Shown: one piece after another, positions 21,936-34,800 of the stretch
How the letters are laid out: each line of letters starts with the position of its first letter
Position numbering within the stretch: the first letter of the stretch is position 1
Origin: Calvatia gigantea
Lineage: Eukaryota; Basidiomycota; Agaricomycetes; Agaricales; Lycoperdaceae
DNA: 64,000 nt
Direction: 5' to 3'
Assembly (NCBI GenBank): GCA_025093985.1
Contig: JACAAK010000009.1
Location: forward strand, 2,232,001 to 2,296,000
Notes under the pieces: model-generated
The model's database searches: none
What the model was told of the DNA's origin: nothing
What the model saw: only the letters and a program-made list of their open reading frames with translations
Program-made: the position numbers and the translations under genes

Positions 21936-24318
21936 TTAGCCCTGATAGGCAAATGACACAGCACCATACAGCCCGTCCTCGCGTCCCAGCATGCCATAGC
22001 CATGAAGCACCTGTGCAAGCGACAGAGGTTACAGGACGTACTCGAACGGAGTCATCGGGTTTTACGTACCTCCATTTTTCGGGCATGCCATCCGATTCCG
22101 CTGCTCACGTTGCCGTTTGCATTGGAGAGGCGTTCCATTTCAACTCGGAAAGGATGATCGGGTGTTAAATCCCGTCTGAGAACGCTTCCTCCCCCTGATC
22201 CGGATTCTCCAACCCAAGCGCTAGCCGTATCAACATACCAACCACGACCGCCCTTGCTTCTAATGATACGCCATGCACCGGCTCCGGCTCCGAGGGCGCC
22301 CAGCATACCAGTCGACAACTCAATCACCCGCAGCCGTGTCGGCGGTGGTAACGGGCCGCTGGGAGAAGTGATGCTAAAGGAGAACGGTGGTATGCAGAGG
22401 GGGCGAATGAGATGGGTGTGCAAGTTGGTGATGGCGGTGCGGGGGGTGGTGTTGGACCGTAGGCCAAGGTCAAGCTCAGGTGAGGTATTGATCAAAGTGA
22501 GAACCTCGACATTCGGTGACTTCTCAATCACGAACTTCTGTATGACTTTGAGCCCAAGATTGAGGAGATGAGACAGTCCGAGAGAACGAAGTCTCAGTTG
22601 AGGTTTGAAGGATTCGAGGATCTCCTTGGTAAGGGGGGCTCCAGAAATATCCAAGTATTGCAATTCGCCGTTAAGGAAACAGGGGGCTGTCGTCACGACT
22701 TCGAGGAGATGCTCCTGGTTGAGAGGAGGCGAGTATGTCAAGTCTCCGTAAAGATTAAGTTCTCTCAGCTCCGCGGTGACTGGTGAATAAACCAAAAAGT
22801 CTCTGACGCTCTCACTGGAGAGCTTCACACATCGAGCAAGTGCGAGGGACTTTAAGCGGACTGCAGGGGACTCTCCGAGGGAATCGAGGATCTCCGGTGT
22901 AACCCGAGTACCGGAAAGGTCAAGATGAGTAAGGGATGGGAATGCTAAGAGGAAAGGACCTAGGAAACGAGGCAGAATAGATTTGACACCCCTCATACCA
23001 AGGCGTTGAAGACCGGGAAAGGTCAGGGGTTCATCAACAAATCGAATACGGCGAGTCCTACGACCGTCACCCTCCTCTTCGCTGTGAGATTCTGGTTCAG
23101 CGGGTATGAGGTGGGTATTAACGAACTCATTGAAGGCGTTCACGAAGACGGCACTAACGCAACCGGTCAAATCTACAGCCTCAAGGTCCTTGCATTCTCT
23201 CCTGCGTTCACGATCCTCCTCTTCCGCGTCGGACAGATCGAAGAACGAACGACCACGGGAGGGGCGACCTCGGCCCCCCGAAGGAGCACCGCGGAGGAAC
23301 AGCTCGTTCAGAACGGGCAAGGTCAGTGCGCCGTCCATGTACTCGGTGGCACCGAATGCGGTGAGGTTCGGCATTTCCTGAAATGATCAATATCAATGAA
23401 TACTAGTTTAAATATATCTGCGTTTAACGAGCGGACCTTTAGTATTGCCTCAACGCGATCACCCGTTACGAAGCGACTATTGACACCTTCCTCGACCGAA
23501 CGCCGCATGCCGATAGTGCGAAAGTGATTGAAATCCAGGTGTTGTACGTGACGGCCCGGACGAGGATCCTTGGGAGTCGGAACTGGGGGGAGTGAGAATG
23601 TGTGAAAATGATGATAAAATGAGATAAACGCTTACCATGGACTCCTGGTGTCCTTCTCTCCAGTACATCTTGAATGGCATCATTGATTGAGCGCAAAATC
23701 TTCCATCGTGCAGGAGATTTGCTCTTGGGTCGAATGCGCCTCGGACTAGGGTCTCGGGATGGAATGGGCGAAAGTAAATCAGGTGAAATGGCATTGTCGG
23801 GTAGATCTAAAGTGTCCAAAAGGCTTGCTTCGAGCTTGAGAGCCGCCTCCATATCATAAGCCCATGTATGTGCATCCGCCGCAGCTCTAGCAGCAGCCAG
23901 GATAGTTTTGCCCATCACGGAATCGACGGTTTCTTCTTCATAGTTCCAAGCAATCTCTTCTACGAGAGAGAGCCATGTACGAGGAAGGCGAACTTCAACC
24001 CTGAGAATACAACTGAACGAGTATTCAAAAGAAAAATTGCAAAATTATGACTCACCGCCTCCACAACCAGGGCTTTGCAGCCTCATACCAGGCACGATTT
24101 GCAAGGCAGAGATTGGAGAGGGTACGACGGACAAGAGGCTCAGACCAGTATGCCGCAGGACTAGAGGAAGGCTGGGCAGTGGGAACACCAGTGGAAATTG
24201 TTATGAGGGGGTCGAGGGAGGTCTCTGTTGGAGGGAGGCCTGCGAGGAAAATCTGTGAACAGATAGCATCGAGGATCTCAGGAGGATAGTCGTATTCGGC
24301 GAAAGCAGTGGAGGACAT
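21936..24318 (-). CDS. F-box-like leucine-rich-repeat protein
   Basis: The start MSSTAFAEYDYPPEILDAIC resembles an F-box (YPPEILDAICSQ..., then LCLANRAWYEAAKPWLW), the SCF-ligase adaptor fold of mushroom substrate receptors. After two introns come leucine-rich repeats: LTFPGLQRLGMRGV, FPSLTHLDLSGTRVTPEIL, LKSLALARCVKLSSESV, ELRELNLYGDL, LQYLDISGAPLTKEIL, LRSLGLSHLLNLGLKVIQ. The last exon, after a donor at KME (phase 0), reads VLHGYGMLGREDGLYGAVSF and stops at 21938-21936; this tail looks conserved in other agaricomycetes from memory. Likely role: selecting a protein for ubiquitination; the target is unknown. There are no neighbours of related function. Confidence 0.8.
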
Positions 24319-27300
24319 CAATGGGTTAACAGAGGATAAGTTGGACAAGGAGGATGGTCCGGTGAAAGGAATAGTGAGAAAAACGGAAGTGTGTTTTTAT
24401 AAGCGGTGGGGTTTTGTAACGCATCACGCGTAATGTTATTGCGGAGAAATAAGCGAAACAAGGGGCATTAAGCATTGCCTTTCTTGGCAACCAATGTGTT
24501 CGGATCTGAGCACGCCTTCGCGAACCTGTCACTCATTCTACATTAATGCTTCCTCCAGATTCATCTTGCGCCGGCCGATGTTAGTCCGCCCCTGTATGTT
24601 TCCCCCCCCCCCCACCTGATCCACCTTCTCTCCCAATTGCACATTTCCGGTAGACCGTCGTTCACATCTACAGCCTCACTAATCCTGTAGATCAGATATC
24701 AGACGCTGTGACGCGCGACCATTAAAAATGTGGCAAGCTCCGTGATCCGGTTTCGGTCAGCGAGCGTTCGAGATATTTTTCTTTTATATATGTACGTGTT
24801 TTTCAAAAATCAAAGTTTAATATCAACACCAATGACACTGGAGTTTGCCTCCCACACTCGTCCTTTTGTCGCCCAGGTCGATCAATCCGACGGCATCTTT
24901 CGGCTGCAAGGAGCTACCCTCCTCTCACGTTCAAACGTTCACGACTAACCCCCCCTCTCAAAAATACATAATTAATCAAGTTGTGTTACATCCCTGGGTC
25001 CCTCTGTCAAAAAAATTGTGGCCTGTACGGATCTTGAACCATACCCGGTCGGTGGCGCAAACACCCCCCCCCCACTCGGAGTACTCGAGCACGTAGGCTC
25101 CTTAACCTTTGAACATCATGGATGACCCGAACCCGCTTGAGCTCCATCGTGGGTCATACCAGCGATAAAATGGTGACGATGACTGACGACAAATGGACAT
25201 CATCTAAGTTAAGTTAACATACTCATTCTACTCTTCGGAAACAAGTAAACACAAACAAACAGAATAACGGTTGGTCATCTGACTTTCGCCTCACCCCCAT
25301 ACGAAATATGTTGACGGACTACCGCTTGGCACACCCTGAAGGCATCCCAGCTAGGCCATCTTTGCTTCATCTCTTGGCCAAACGGCAGGGAATTTTGCGC
25401 TACCACAGAGTGCTTCTTCCCCAACGGCCTGATGAAGACTGCACCAGCCTCGCCTTGAAGTTGGCCCCTCCATTAATTAAGATCATCTCGGCCCTGGGTC
25501 AGAAATCACGAAATGACTCCTCCCCGCGTTCACCTGACCTAGACGTTCGCTCCCAACCCGAACGCATCTCGGTTACCGCACACGAGTCAGCCATCATATT
25601 TACGCTTGGGGCCTCACCAGCCATCCACGCAGTAGCTGCTATTCAACATCCGTGGTTGACGGTTCCCCAGGATCCGGAAAATTGAAATCCCTCTATTCCT
25701 CGAAGACCCTGTCCTTGCCCAACCCACGTCAAAAAGGCGTCATTGGCAATCATGATGTGTATACTTCTCACCACCGGAATTACCCTTCAAACAACCTTCA
25801 CCTTCTGATTACTCAACAAATCGTCAGCAATCCAATTATTCACTACTGGCCAAATGGCCACTTCGACTGTGCCATATTATTAGGTCCCGCCACTTGTCCA
25901 GTTCACGTGCGCCCACACACATGCCAACCCACTCTGCTGATGTGATCAGTCTTCCGATAACAACACAGTATACCAACTCGGATGTTCAGCAGAACATGCT
26001 GAGGATAACTATAGCATCAATGACGAATAAGTAGCCAATCTCGCTTCAATCCAAATTTGGAGTCTGCTTTAAACACATCCGATGCGTGGATCATCGGCTG
26101 GATCATACATTTTACAAGTCTTCAGCGGAATTATATCTGAAGAACACACCGTGCCCCATCAGGTATAGTGTCATTGGTTGCTTGCGCGTCAATTCCCAAC
26201 TGCGTATTAGAACTGATCTTTTCTTTTTTGGAGTGCCTGCTATTTTGGTTGACCTTCCATGTCGTTCATGAGGGTTACGCGGCATGTGAGAGAGCCTTGA
26301 CTCCAGAATAACTTCAGAGAATCTGCGCACCAAGACAGCCGTTGAACGTGCCCTTGAGATCAGTCACACATCGTGAAGACTTCACTATACCTCCCAGTGG
26401 GGCGACAACACATTTGCGGCCCATTCTAACTTTTCTTCTGACATTCGGTCTTAGACGGCCGGATAGTATGGTGTACGTCCCTCCCCAAACAATTCAATTG
26501 TGACATTTTGAATTGGATTTCCACGAACCTGTCAATTCTCAGGTCGTGGGGTGGAGACGTCCGAGGACCTCCAAGAAGGACCGAACATCCACACAAAATA
26601 ATATAACGGTAGTTCATCGAATTCTCAAAAGTGTGAAAAATCTTTAGCATCTATGAGGTTACTTCGGAAGCGGTTGCCGCACCTCCACATATTAATAGCT
26701 TTTCCCCGGCCAAAGCCTAGCCAGGAATAATTTGCGTGGACATGGCTCTATGAATATCCTTTCAATGAGTGGGCAGCTATTAAAATCATGATCCGGTCCC
26801 CAAAATACACGGGTAAGCACATAGGCCAAAGAAAGCAAAATACTCGCCTCGCGACCTGGTTGCGAATGTTTATGTCCGTATGGCATTAAGTTACAGCGCA
26901 CCTTACACACGATATCGTGCTGTGAGAGGAAAACCGTGACTGAGGCACTCACGCCAAGACTTCCAGCGATCCCGACAAACCAGTGTCCAACAAATTTTCA
27001 AATGAAATCGATAGGGTACTGTATGGATCGAGCCTTATGCAGAGCTTGGAGTCATAGACGCAGACAAGGACCAAGCTTTAATGTAACAGTGAACGTTCGT
27101 GATCTGATAACACGATCTTCTTCTTCATAGCACATGATGCACGATGCATGATTAGCGGCGAACGTGGCCTACTACCTTGTGTCCAACGGCAGGAACTTTG
27201 AAGTACTATTTGTGTCCGTCGGAATTTTATTTGTTCCCATGGTCCTGAGAAGCGAAAGGATCTTGTGGCATTGGCTTTTGAATACTTACATGCCACTGTC

Positions 27301-28279
27301 CCAGAAACCGGCAGCAAGGCAATCATGACTGTTGTTTATGTCTTGAATGACCAGGGCGAGGTCAAATATATCGCACAGAACTACGTCCGAAAATAGGAGA
27401 GATGTTAAGATTAGACACGGCATGTGCGAAGGTCGAGACGACGGGCCTCACAGGTATAGATGCCGTTGGAGAATCTGCTACGCTGGGGATCGTGCTTGAA
27501 GTGCCCCTGATAGGTTACATTTTAACCGAGGTTTATCAATACCCATAATTCTTCGTTGGTAAGTGTAATGCTATCCACCAGGTACGGAGCAACACGGCGT
27601 GATGTAAGGGTCAGGTGTATTGGTAGTGGTGTGGTGCAGATGTCGATCTGGCCGAGTGAAGCTTGAGAAGATTCAAGTTATCACAAAAAAGACTACTGTA
27701 GGTAAAAAAATAAATACTGAAACGACGGGAACCACCTTCCCCTTGACCTGGTTTCGATAGCTGGCTGGTTAAAACACTGAAGCCGGACTATATGATTATT
27801 GTTCGAAGAAGCGGACTTAGCGGGAAGATTCCAATATTCCGGAAGGGCTGCAACCTTTTAATACTAAGTATAATGAGGTCGGTCACGACCTCTTACTGGA
27901 ATAGAACTAGAAAATGGTGCCGGAAACGGCACAGAGTACCGACATGTGCTGGGCGAAAGTTCTCGGGTTCCACGGAAAGGTGAACGTTGGATCGATGCGA
28001 AGTATTTCCACCTTTCAACCTTGTTTCTATTTCGAACGAGGTGAGTCATTTGTTGCTGATATTCTACAAGAGAAACTCGGGACGGCGAACAACGTCAAGG
28101 ATGCGAGAAGAAGGGGTACGTACTTGCGGCACGAAATGCGGCAGGCTCAAAGCGACCGAAGGTAAGACTCGAGACTCATTCATTTCAGGAAGGTAAGACT
28201 CATTCATTTCGTCATAACACAACCTAGTATGCTCGTGAGAGTAGATGTGACACGAATCACAAGCGTTGCGAAGCGGCTA
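24319..28279. other. Gene-poor region with no intact gene recognised
   Basis: Nearly 4 kb with no convincing gene. Homopolymer C runs occur at about 24602-24613 and 25066-25074. A plus-strand open frame at 25308-25685 (125 codons) resembles nothing I know. At about 27243-27395 a plus-strand stretch reads KRKDLVALAFEYLHATVPET, later MTVVYVLNDQGEVKYIAQNY then a stop; its composition looks protein-like and it may be the end of a decayed gene. A small imperfect direct repeat (aggtaagact...cattcatttc) occurs at about 28160-28210. Together with the two relics to the right, this looks like a zone where genes have decayed. Confidence 0.4.
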
Positions 28280-28745
28280 CTTACGGTAGAAAATTTGTTT
28301 GCCACAGCGGCGTTCAGGATGCTGGTGGTTATGTTACCCACAGTAGGTTCGGCGGATTAACAACGCTCAATCCAACAGTAGCAATCGGTGTCAGAGTCAG
28401 CCTGCCCTTTGTGGATGCGGTCATGTTCGTAAAATATCCTGAAACGGGTCGTTGAGCAGCCAATAGCAAGGATAAAACCTACCATTTGCGTAGACAGGTG
28501 GAAGAAGCACCACGCCAAGGAATTCCGGGGTCATGCTGGGTGCTTGAACATTTCGTTAGGAGAAGCTGCAAGACATTCTAGATTGACGATGGGCAACTAT
28601 AGGTGGAAAGACAACCGAATTGTGTAAGACAATTGAAACAGTTCCTATAGAAAGAGAAGCACCATACGTGGACGTCATGGACAAAGCCAATGTCATCCAG
28701 AGTTTGAGTTTGGGCCGTTTCTCCAGCGATGCCTCGTTGGCATGA
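28280..28745 (-). pseudogene. Relic of a second Ca2+/H+ exchanger (CAX) gene
   Basis: On the minus strand a short series of blocks matches the second half of CAX proteins: KLKLWMTLALS, then MTPEFLGVVLLPPVYANG, a putative intron, and MTASTKGRLTL. In the intact exchanger at 18-21 kb the equivalent blocks are EEPQMSVWMTFGLLV, GLEFVGVILLPIVGNAA and HATAVTVSVKDKL, with an intron at almost the same place. Here the reading frames are interrupted by stops and the essential GNAAEH signature is lost (PVYANG). No complete N-terminal half was found upstream. I read it as a decayed paralogue, not a working gene. It could be a partial duplicate of the neighbour or an old family member. Confidence 0.5.
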
Positions 28746-29574
28746 CTCAGGTCTTTCTACCCTTGGCTGGGCTTTCTCGGCGTGGCAGACGCAAAAGTAA
28801 GCGGTAGGTTTTCTTGGGGTTGAGGGACGGCTGGAGACAGCATGTTCAAGCCATTGTTCACCGGCTCTTGAGCTCCTTGTCGGCTGCCTTTCTGTCCCTT
28901 CGCTTGTTCCTGTGATTATATTTTCCTGCTTTCAGTACGGCGAAATCGCGCTGGTGGGATGCCTTGTATGTCAATAGCTGGAGATCCACCCCGCATAGAC
29001 CGAGCGATAGAATTTCACCTTACGTATCCATGTCCGTTCAGCACCCCTGTGGCTGAGCTCAATTAGCATTGACAGTGAATTCGGACCATGGCTGAGGCCC
29101 AGGAATAGGGAAACGGGCGTTGGGTGGCGCCTTGTCCTTCGTAATCGACTCTTCCAAAGAGAAAGTGCAGGCCCAGAGTGAACTTCGAACAGGAGAACGT
29201 ACCTAATAATCCGGGACTATATTTTAATGACCGTCGGGGTCTATACAGTCGTCCAGAACATGTTATCGCCGCAGATGTTCATCGGATGAAATGTTATGGT
29301 GCGAAGATACTGGTATAATGGGGAAACAAGGACTTGTGTTAAAAAGGCACGGAACCCTTTACGACTCGGGGGAAAAACGTAAGTGGCTACTCACAAAAGG
29401 ACAGTGAGGTTTGCACAGGCGGGAGGCGACCATTTCCGGTGGTGATGACACTTCCCCCCCCCCTTGGTTAATCAACGAAGGGGCGAACACACGGACCTAT
29501 TTTCTGGGAAAGGGAGGGGAAGTGTTGGTGCTGGCAAGACATGAAACCAGTCATTTACCAATGTAGGACTTCAA

Positions 29575-30240
29575 AGAGCGCACCATACGAAATCGCAAAG
29601 TTGACATTCCGCTGTATCTTCTCCCAACAAACGGATACTCCGTAAACTTAACATCGGGGGTGTACAAACGACAGAGGTCCATGTGACCAACGATTTCGGG
29701 TTTGAATCGTCGCAGGAGCTCATATTGAACATTGGAACACGGCGCCAGGAATCTCTCAGATTGTTCACTTCAGGAAACCCCTTTTGCAGCGAAACTGACG
29801 AGTGATTTTTGATATGTCTGTTCCCAAAGTCAATTGGAATGACACTGACGTGATGGACCGATCCGACGACATATTCGACAGTAGCACAGTTGTGATCAAG
29901 CAGACGTGAGAGTTTTTCGGGAACTCGTGGTGTGGTAAACTCGGTTTTGAGACCTATGAGGAGCTTGATCCGAGGTACGTATTGGACTTTGAGGTGCTGG
30001 GCCTCTCGAAGGGATGCAGTGGACCGTTGGTCAATTTTTACAAAAGCTGGTTGTTGCTTTGACAGGGTGATGTCATTAGCTTTTCTTCTGGCCCAACATT
30101 AAGACAATGGCATTCAGCGGACCGGTATGCGTTTATCTTACAAACAGGAATAGCTACTTGCACCGTTGGAAAACCTGATAGCTGTGGCCGGGCGGGGCCG
30201 CAGGCTCTAATTGGCTTCTCTTCGTTAAGGGGTAAGCCTC
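29575..30240 (-). pseudogene. Relic of a histidinol-phosphatase (HIS2-type PHP) gene
   Basis: Minus-strand blocks match histidinol phosphatase, the PHP-fold enzyme of histidine synthesis: YVPRIKLLIGLKTEF, then RLLDHNCATVEYVVGSVHHV with IPIDFG, then in another frame QYELLRRFKPEIVGHMDLCR followed by LYTPDVKFTEYPFV, and in a third frame WEKIQRNVNFAISYGALFE. Two frame changes occur where no intron fits, and the N-terminal HSHSGQ metal motif is recognisable only vaguely, near 30190. The C-terminal third was not found. The GSVHH and GHxDL metal-site motifs remain readable, so decay is probably not ancient. The genome presumably has an intact HIS2 elsewhere; this should be checked, because loss would mean histidine auxotrophy. 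Confidence 0.6.
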
Positions 30241-31062
30241 CGCCGAAAGAAGAGTCGCAAGAAAGGAACCGTTAAGTGCTGTATGTGAGCTTTATGTTCG
30301 AGTTTGTATCTGGCCTACGGATCTGAGGATGAGCACATCGTTATTGGGGTCGGGGCGAGCTATCAATTTCCTGTCGGCATTGGATGTTTCGCTGATGGAT
30401 ATGCTCTGCCTGCGGTTGGGGTATTTGTTGGCTCACCCTTAGCTAGGTGAGGCAAGGAAGGAAGGGGGAAAGGAACAAGCCAAGGCGAGCGGAGTCCAGC
30501 CACGACCAAAAGGCGCAAGATGGGCTTGGCATTTTCAAATTTCGGCCCCATGCTCGAGGTAGCAGGTTGCCAATAGCAAAAGCTAAAAGTCAGTATCAAT
30601 TCGGAATGCCTATTTTTATACTCGAATGCATCTTGAATTTGACGCATCATTGATAGTGTTGCCTTTAGTGTTTCTTTCATAACTGACGACTCCACGGTTC
30701 AGAATGCGAGCGGCATTAGCCGAACAAATGTTCCACTTTGTTGGTCTGTATTGCTTGCAGATCCCTCAAAGCTATGGCGCATGTCTTGGGTGCTCATTCA
30801 CCCGGAATGTTTTTGAGGCTGTTATATCGCACGGATAAGTTTTTGAGACGGGAGGAGGCAGGGAATCTGGGAACCGACAAGAAGCACCAGGCACGAGTCA
30901 AGAAGATTTCGACGCACCTGGTATTTTTCGTTTTTCGTTTTTGGCACACATAGGTTGGTTTCAGCACGAATTTGGTGGTGGGAACTGACGGTGTAATTAA
31001 CGATGATACGTGAATGAACAAAATGGCTTGTCAACAAAATAGATGAATCTGGGAAAATCCCT
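30241..31062. other. Intergenic region downstream of ERG28
   Basis: 3' flank of ERG28. A plus-strand fragment near 30360-30440 reads YQFPVGIGCFADGYALPAVG before a stop; it looks protein-like but is unassigned. The rest shows nothing recognisable. Confidence 0.35.
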
Positions 31063-31722
31063 TCAAGATCGTACGTAGAAGTCGTATTGGTTGAGCATCC
31101 AAATCAAGGACAACGCTAGTACAGACAAGGTGGTCAATCATGTGTCAGCACATACGTGTGATGCCAGCGGTAATTGACATACTTGACACAAATACTGGGC
31201 TGAGCACCGCCGAGTTGATTCTTGCCGTCTTGAAGATGAACAGCTCTGTTGAGAAGTGACCGAACGCGAAGAGGTACGTGAACAAGGCCATATCATAAAT
31301 CCTGAAAATTCGGGTTAAATACTCATCAGTCTGTTGGGTTGGCTGTAGGAGGATTAAAACCTACGCTTTTTCGTGAATGTTGAAGGCGGCATAGAAGCGC
31401 ACGAGGGCAGAAGTCAAGGTCCAGACAGCAAAAGTGCGAGCTTGGAGGCTGGTCACTGGAAGGAATTTGAGCGGTCTTCGCGTATTTTCGCGCAAGGGTA
31501 CGTGCCTGATGCAGAAGGGACGTTGTTATAAATTCTACGGGTGAGTTTAAGTGTCACGAAATTTTGGACGGTGTTGAAGACCGCCGTAGTGGCGACAAGG
31601 AGTTGCCATTTGCCAAGAAGAGAGGGTGGGAGGACTGCACAGCGCTCCAATCAGTCTGAGAAGGCCTCCCCATACAGCGCAGACGACTTACGGGCAACGA
31701 GACTGTCGAAGAACGGGGGCAT
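31063..31722 (-). CDS. ERG28: Ergosterol biosynthesis scaffold protein ERG28
   Basis: Small ER membrane protein that tethers the C-4 sterol demethylation enzymes (Erg25, Erg26, Erg27). Exons on the minus strand give MPPFFDSLVA, then LLGKWQLLVATTAVFNTVQN, then LQARTFAVWTLTSALVRFYA with AFNIHEKA, then IYDMALFTYLFAFGHFSTEL and FIFKTARINSAVLSPVFVSS, and last LSLIWMLNQYDFYVRS, stop 31065-31063. The blocks 'RTFAVWT...VR-Y-AF' and 'Y-M...T-FAFGHF-TE' are characteristic of the family, and four membrane segments can be counted. Four introns fit; the one after SAS appears to use a GC donor (gcacgt) rather than GT. It was easy to miss because no exon exceeds about 110 bp. Divergent from the Ser-rich gene, with start codons only 155 bp apart. 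Confidence 0.85.
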
Positions 31723-31877
31723 TGTGATGGGTGGAGACAGTGGGGTAAGGTAGAATGGTAAGGAACGAGTTCCCATGTGGACTTACATAAATTAGGTCAG
31801 ATGTCAAAAAATGGACTACGCCAAATTGATTGCACGACGTTCGCTTCCGGACAAGCAGTTCTCATGCTGCCTTCAAC
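31723..31877. promoter_or_regulatory. Short bidirectional promoter (ERG28 / Ser-rich protein)
   Basis: The start codons of ERG28 (minus, 31722) and the Ser-rich gene (plus, 31878) face away from each other across only 155 bp, so both promoters and 5' UTRs must overlap. I saw no clear TATA box. The assignment follows from gene layout. Confidence 0.6.
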
Positions 31878-34800
31878 ATGTCCTCCTCGTCGCTGCCCAT
31901 AGTGAGCACGCCTCATGTCAATCGTCCCAGTTCTATCCGCTCTGTTGCCAGTAACTCTAGCATTGCAAGTGGCACCAGTCTGACGCGGCGTTCCCGAACA
32001 AGAACACGTTCCAGAACGGTGACCGGATCTGCAGTAACGCGTCCAGAAGACCAACCACCAAGCCCCCACCCAGATTTTCCCTCCACCGACAAACACACAA
32101 CTTACGAGCCAGAACAATCCCCCCAAATACTGGACACCCTCCTTCTACCACCTCGGTCTTTAAATGTGGCTACCAGTAGCAGGAGTCTGACTTCACAGGA
32201 AGCGGACTCCGCCGCTGGTGAAGTGACACTTGTCGCTGCTCTCCCACAACAATCTCCGATATCTTCGAAGCTGGTACGTTGCCTTCTCCTGTTCATATGA
32301 AATTTTGCAGAACACGCCTTGATAATCACCCCTCCCTCAGTCCAAAGCAGCTAAGCAGGCCTCCAATCTGGCTTCCATAGAAACTTCATATAACCCAGCG
32401 CTATCTGCGTTCTCCCGTGACCCCGAGCTTACTCCCAATGCACGCGATTCATTTTCAACCCACATCTCCAGCACCTGCTCTTCGTTCTATCCCCCTTCCA
32501 CCTCAACCGTGTCTGGACCACAATCCCCTGCCTCTCCACGGACTGCGGCAGAAGAAGAACTTCAACAACTTAACATCTCCTTGCTCACCGAGGGCGTCGA
32601 CGAGATGCAGGAATACGACGGAGATGATGTCGCTTATCGCCTTCGCCTTCTAGTCAACAACAATTACTTTCTGCCGCCAGCCCATATGAAGCCCTCACCA
32701 GAAGATTTTGCTGCCTCTATGAATGCTAAAAAACCTCCGAAACCCTCTGCACCAACATTCTTGGACATTTTCCGCGTTGGAAAAACCAAATCCAAGCCCA
32801 CGACACCAGTGTCACCCGGATCTGGCCACGGTCCAATGCTCAGGACGACATCAGACTCCATCTCAGCGTCATACGCACTACGTACACAACCCCGTACTCC
32901 ACAGGCTCCCCACCCATCGGGCCTTCCAATGAGTGGGAACGTTGATCGTGGACGGGTGGTCGTTGTTCGAGAGCGGATGAACGACATCGCCGTGGCCGCA
33001 AAACAGGCAGAACAGGAAATGAAAACGCGAAATGCGAGACGCGAATCATGGTCCGATAAGGGGAGGCAACCACCAATACCACAATCGCAGGTCGTTGGCG
33101 ACGTGATTGATCCCACAGATGCCGTGGACGTTCCTCTTCCCTCCCCGAATTATCCCTTCGCAGTTCAGGCATCGGCGTTACACGGCTTAGGGGTCCAAGA
33201 ATCTGTTGGGGCTGCTTTACTTGCGGACCGACTTCCGCCCCACAGCCCGAATATGTCGTTATCATATGAGATGGATAATGACTGGAGGAAGGCATTGTTG
33301 CAGGAGGCTGTCCATCATTCTCTGGATAATACTCCGGATGAGTCAACATTTTCGCATATCGCTGGTACTTCTACCCCTATGCTTGCGTCACCGCGAGTTA
33401 ATGGACAATCATCCAGGAGTACGACACCTGCGACGAGAGCGAAAAGGTTACAACAGCGTATTGCAGAGCCGCAGACGAGCCTTGAAGTTGAAAAACCAAC
33501 CCCTGAAATTACCAGGAAGAATTCGATTCGGAAATCGCAGCAGAGCCGGCCCTCGACGTCGAAATCAGCTAGTAAATTTCTTGCGACACCTGACTCGCAT
33601 GATTCTCGGCGTTCAAGCTATCTGCCTGCGCGCGCGGTAACGCCAGTCGGGAACCTCACGCCACTTACACCAGCCCCACGGAACAGGTTGTTCAACGCAG
33701 TGTATTCAGTATCTCAGACCGACTTTCATCAGCACCAAAGTGTGGGCGGAGAAACAGCTGCTTCTTCCGTCTCACCGAAGTCGCGACTACGGAGATCAAT
33801 GTCTACGCCTATGCTCACAGAGGCGTATGAATCTATGCGACAACAATTCGTGATGACACCCCCACCGCCGCCCTTACCCGCAACTCGACGATCTTCACAA
33901 ATGACGCAAATGTCGGTGATGACAATTTCATATGAGACAAGTCGAGAAAGACCCTCGCGATCGAGTACATTTTCGTCGCAGTCCCACTTCGACGAGTCTG
34001 ATGGTCGGATTCTCCTGAGTCGGTCTCTGAGAGGATCCCCGAGGTTGTCGGCGTTGGGGAACCGACCCTCCGTCTCGAGTCTCTCACAGGCTTCGTTGTC
34101 GCCTACCACCTCTGCTTTCCAAGATGCATTGAATCACTCTGGAAATCAGTCAACTGCTTCCTCCATGCACCGTAATAGCTTTGGGTACGAGGAAACAGAG
34201 GAAGATGTCAGAACCCGGTCTTCCCTTGCGTCTCCACCCCCAAGGCCATCCACCTCTATCGCCCACATTGCCCTCCGACCGCCACCTCGTTCGTCATCAT
34301 TTAACTACGCGACTTCCGCCATCAATAAAGGCGTGACTACGGATCCTAGAATCCAAGTCAGCACCCCGTCACCGATAAAAGGAAGCATTTCATATCCCTC
34401 ATCATCACGCCACGTCAATACCATACCTTTAACCCTAGAGATACCCAACGCAACATCCGAAGTTGCGATACATTCACCAGCGCCATCCTCACCCACGTCG
34501 TTCTTTGATACCATACAAGCGCAACCTAATGCTATGGACGATTTGGATTCCTCAGATGAAAGTGAAGAAGACGAAGATGAAGAGGAGACGGATGGTCTTA
34601 CACAGAGACCGCTGCCACTACCGCAATCCCCACCCCCCTTTATTCTCGACCCTCGTGCAAGAGCTAATTCTACAGTATCTGTGAGCCCTAATAAATCGAA
34701 CGTTTTCATGCGGCTGGGAAACTTTTCGACGCCATATGTTGGGAGGGGCGCTTATGAAAGGTCGAGGACGCTACCGATCGGAGTCGCAGATTCGAAGAAG

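Noticed and set aside
22254..23386. Several plus-strand frames of 60-126 codons
   Set aside because: Shadows of the long minus-strand LRR exon.
32664..34709. Minus-strand frames of 80-169 codons
   Set aside because: Antisense to the Ser-rich protein exon; Ser/Arg-rich sense codons naturally leave the reverse strand open.
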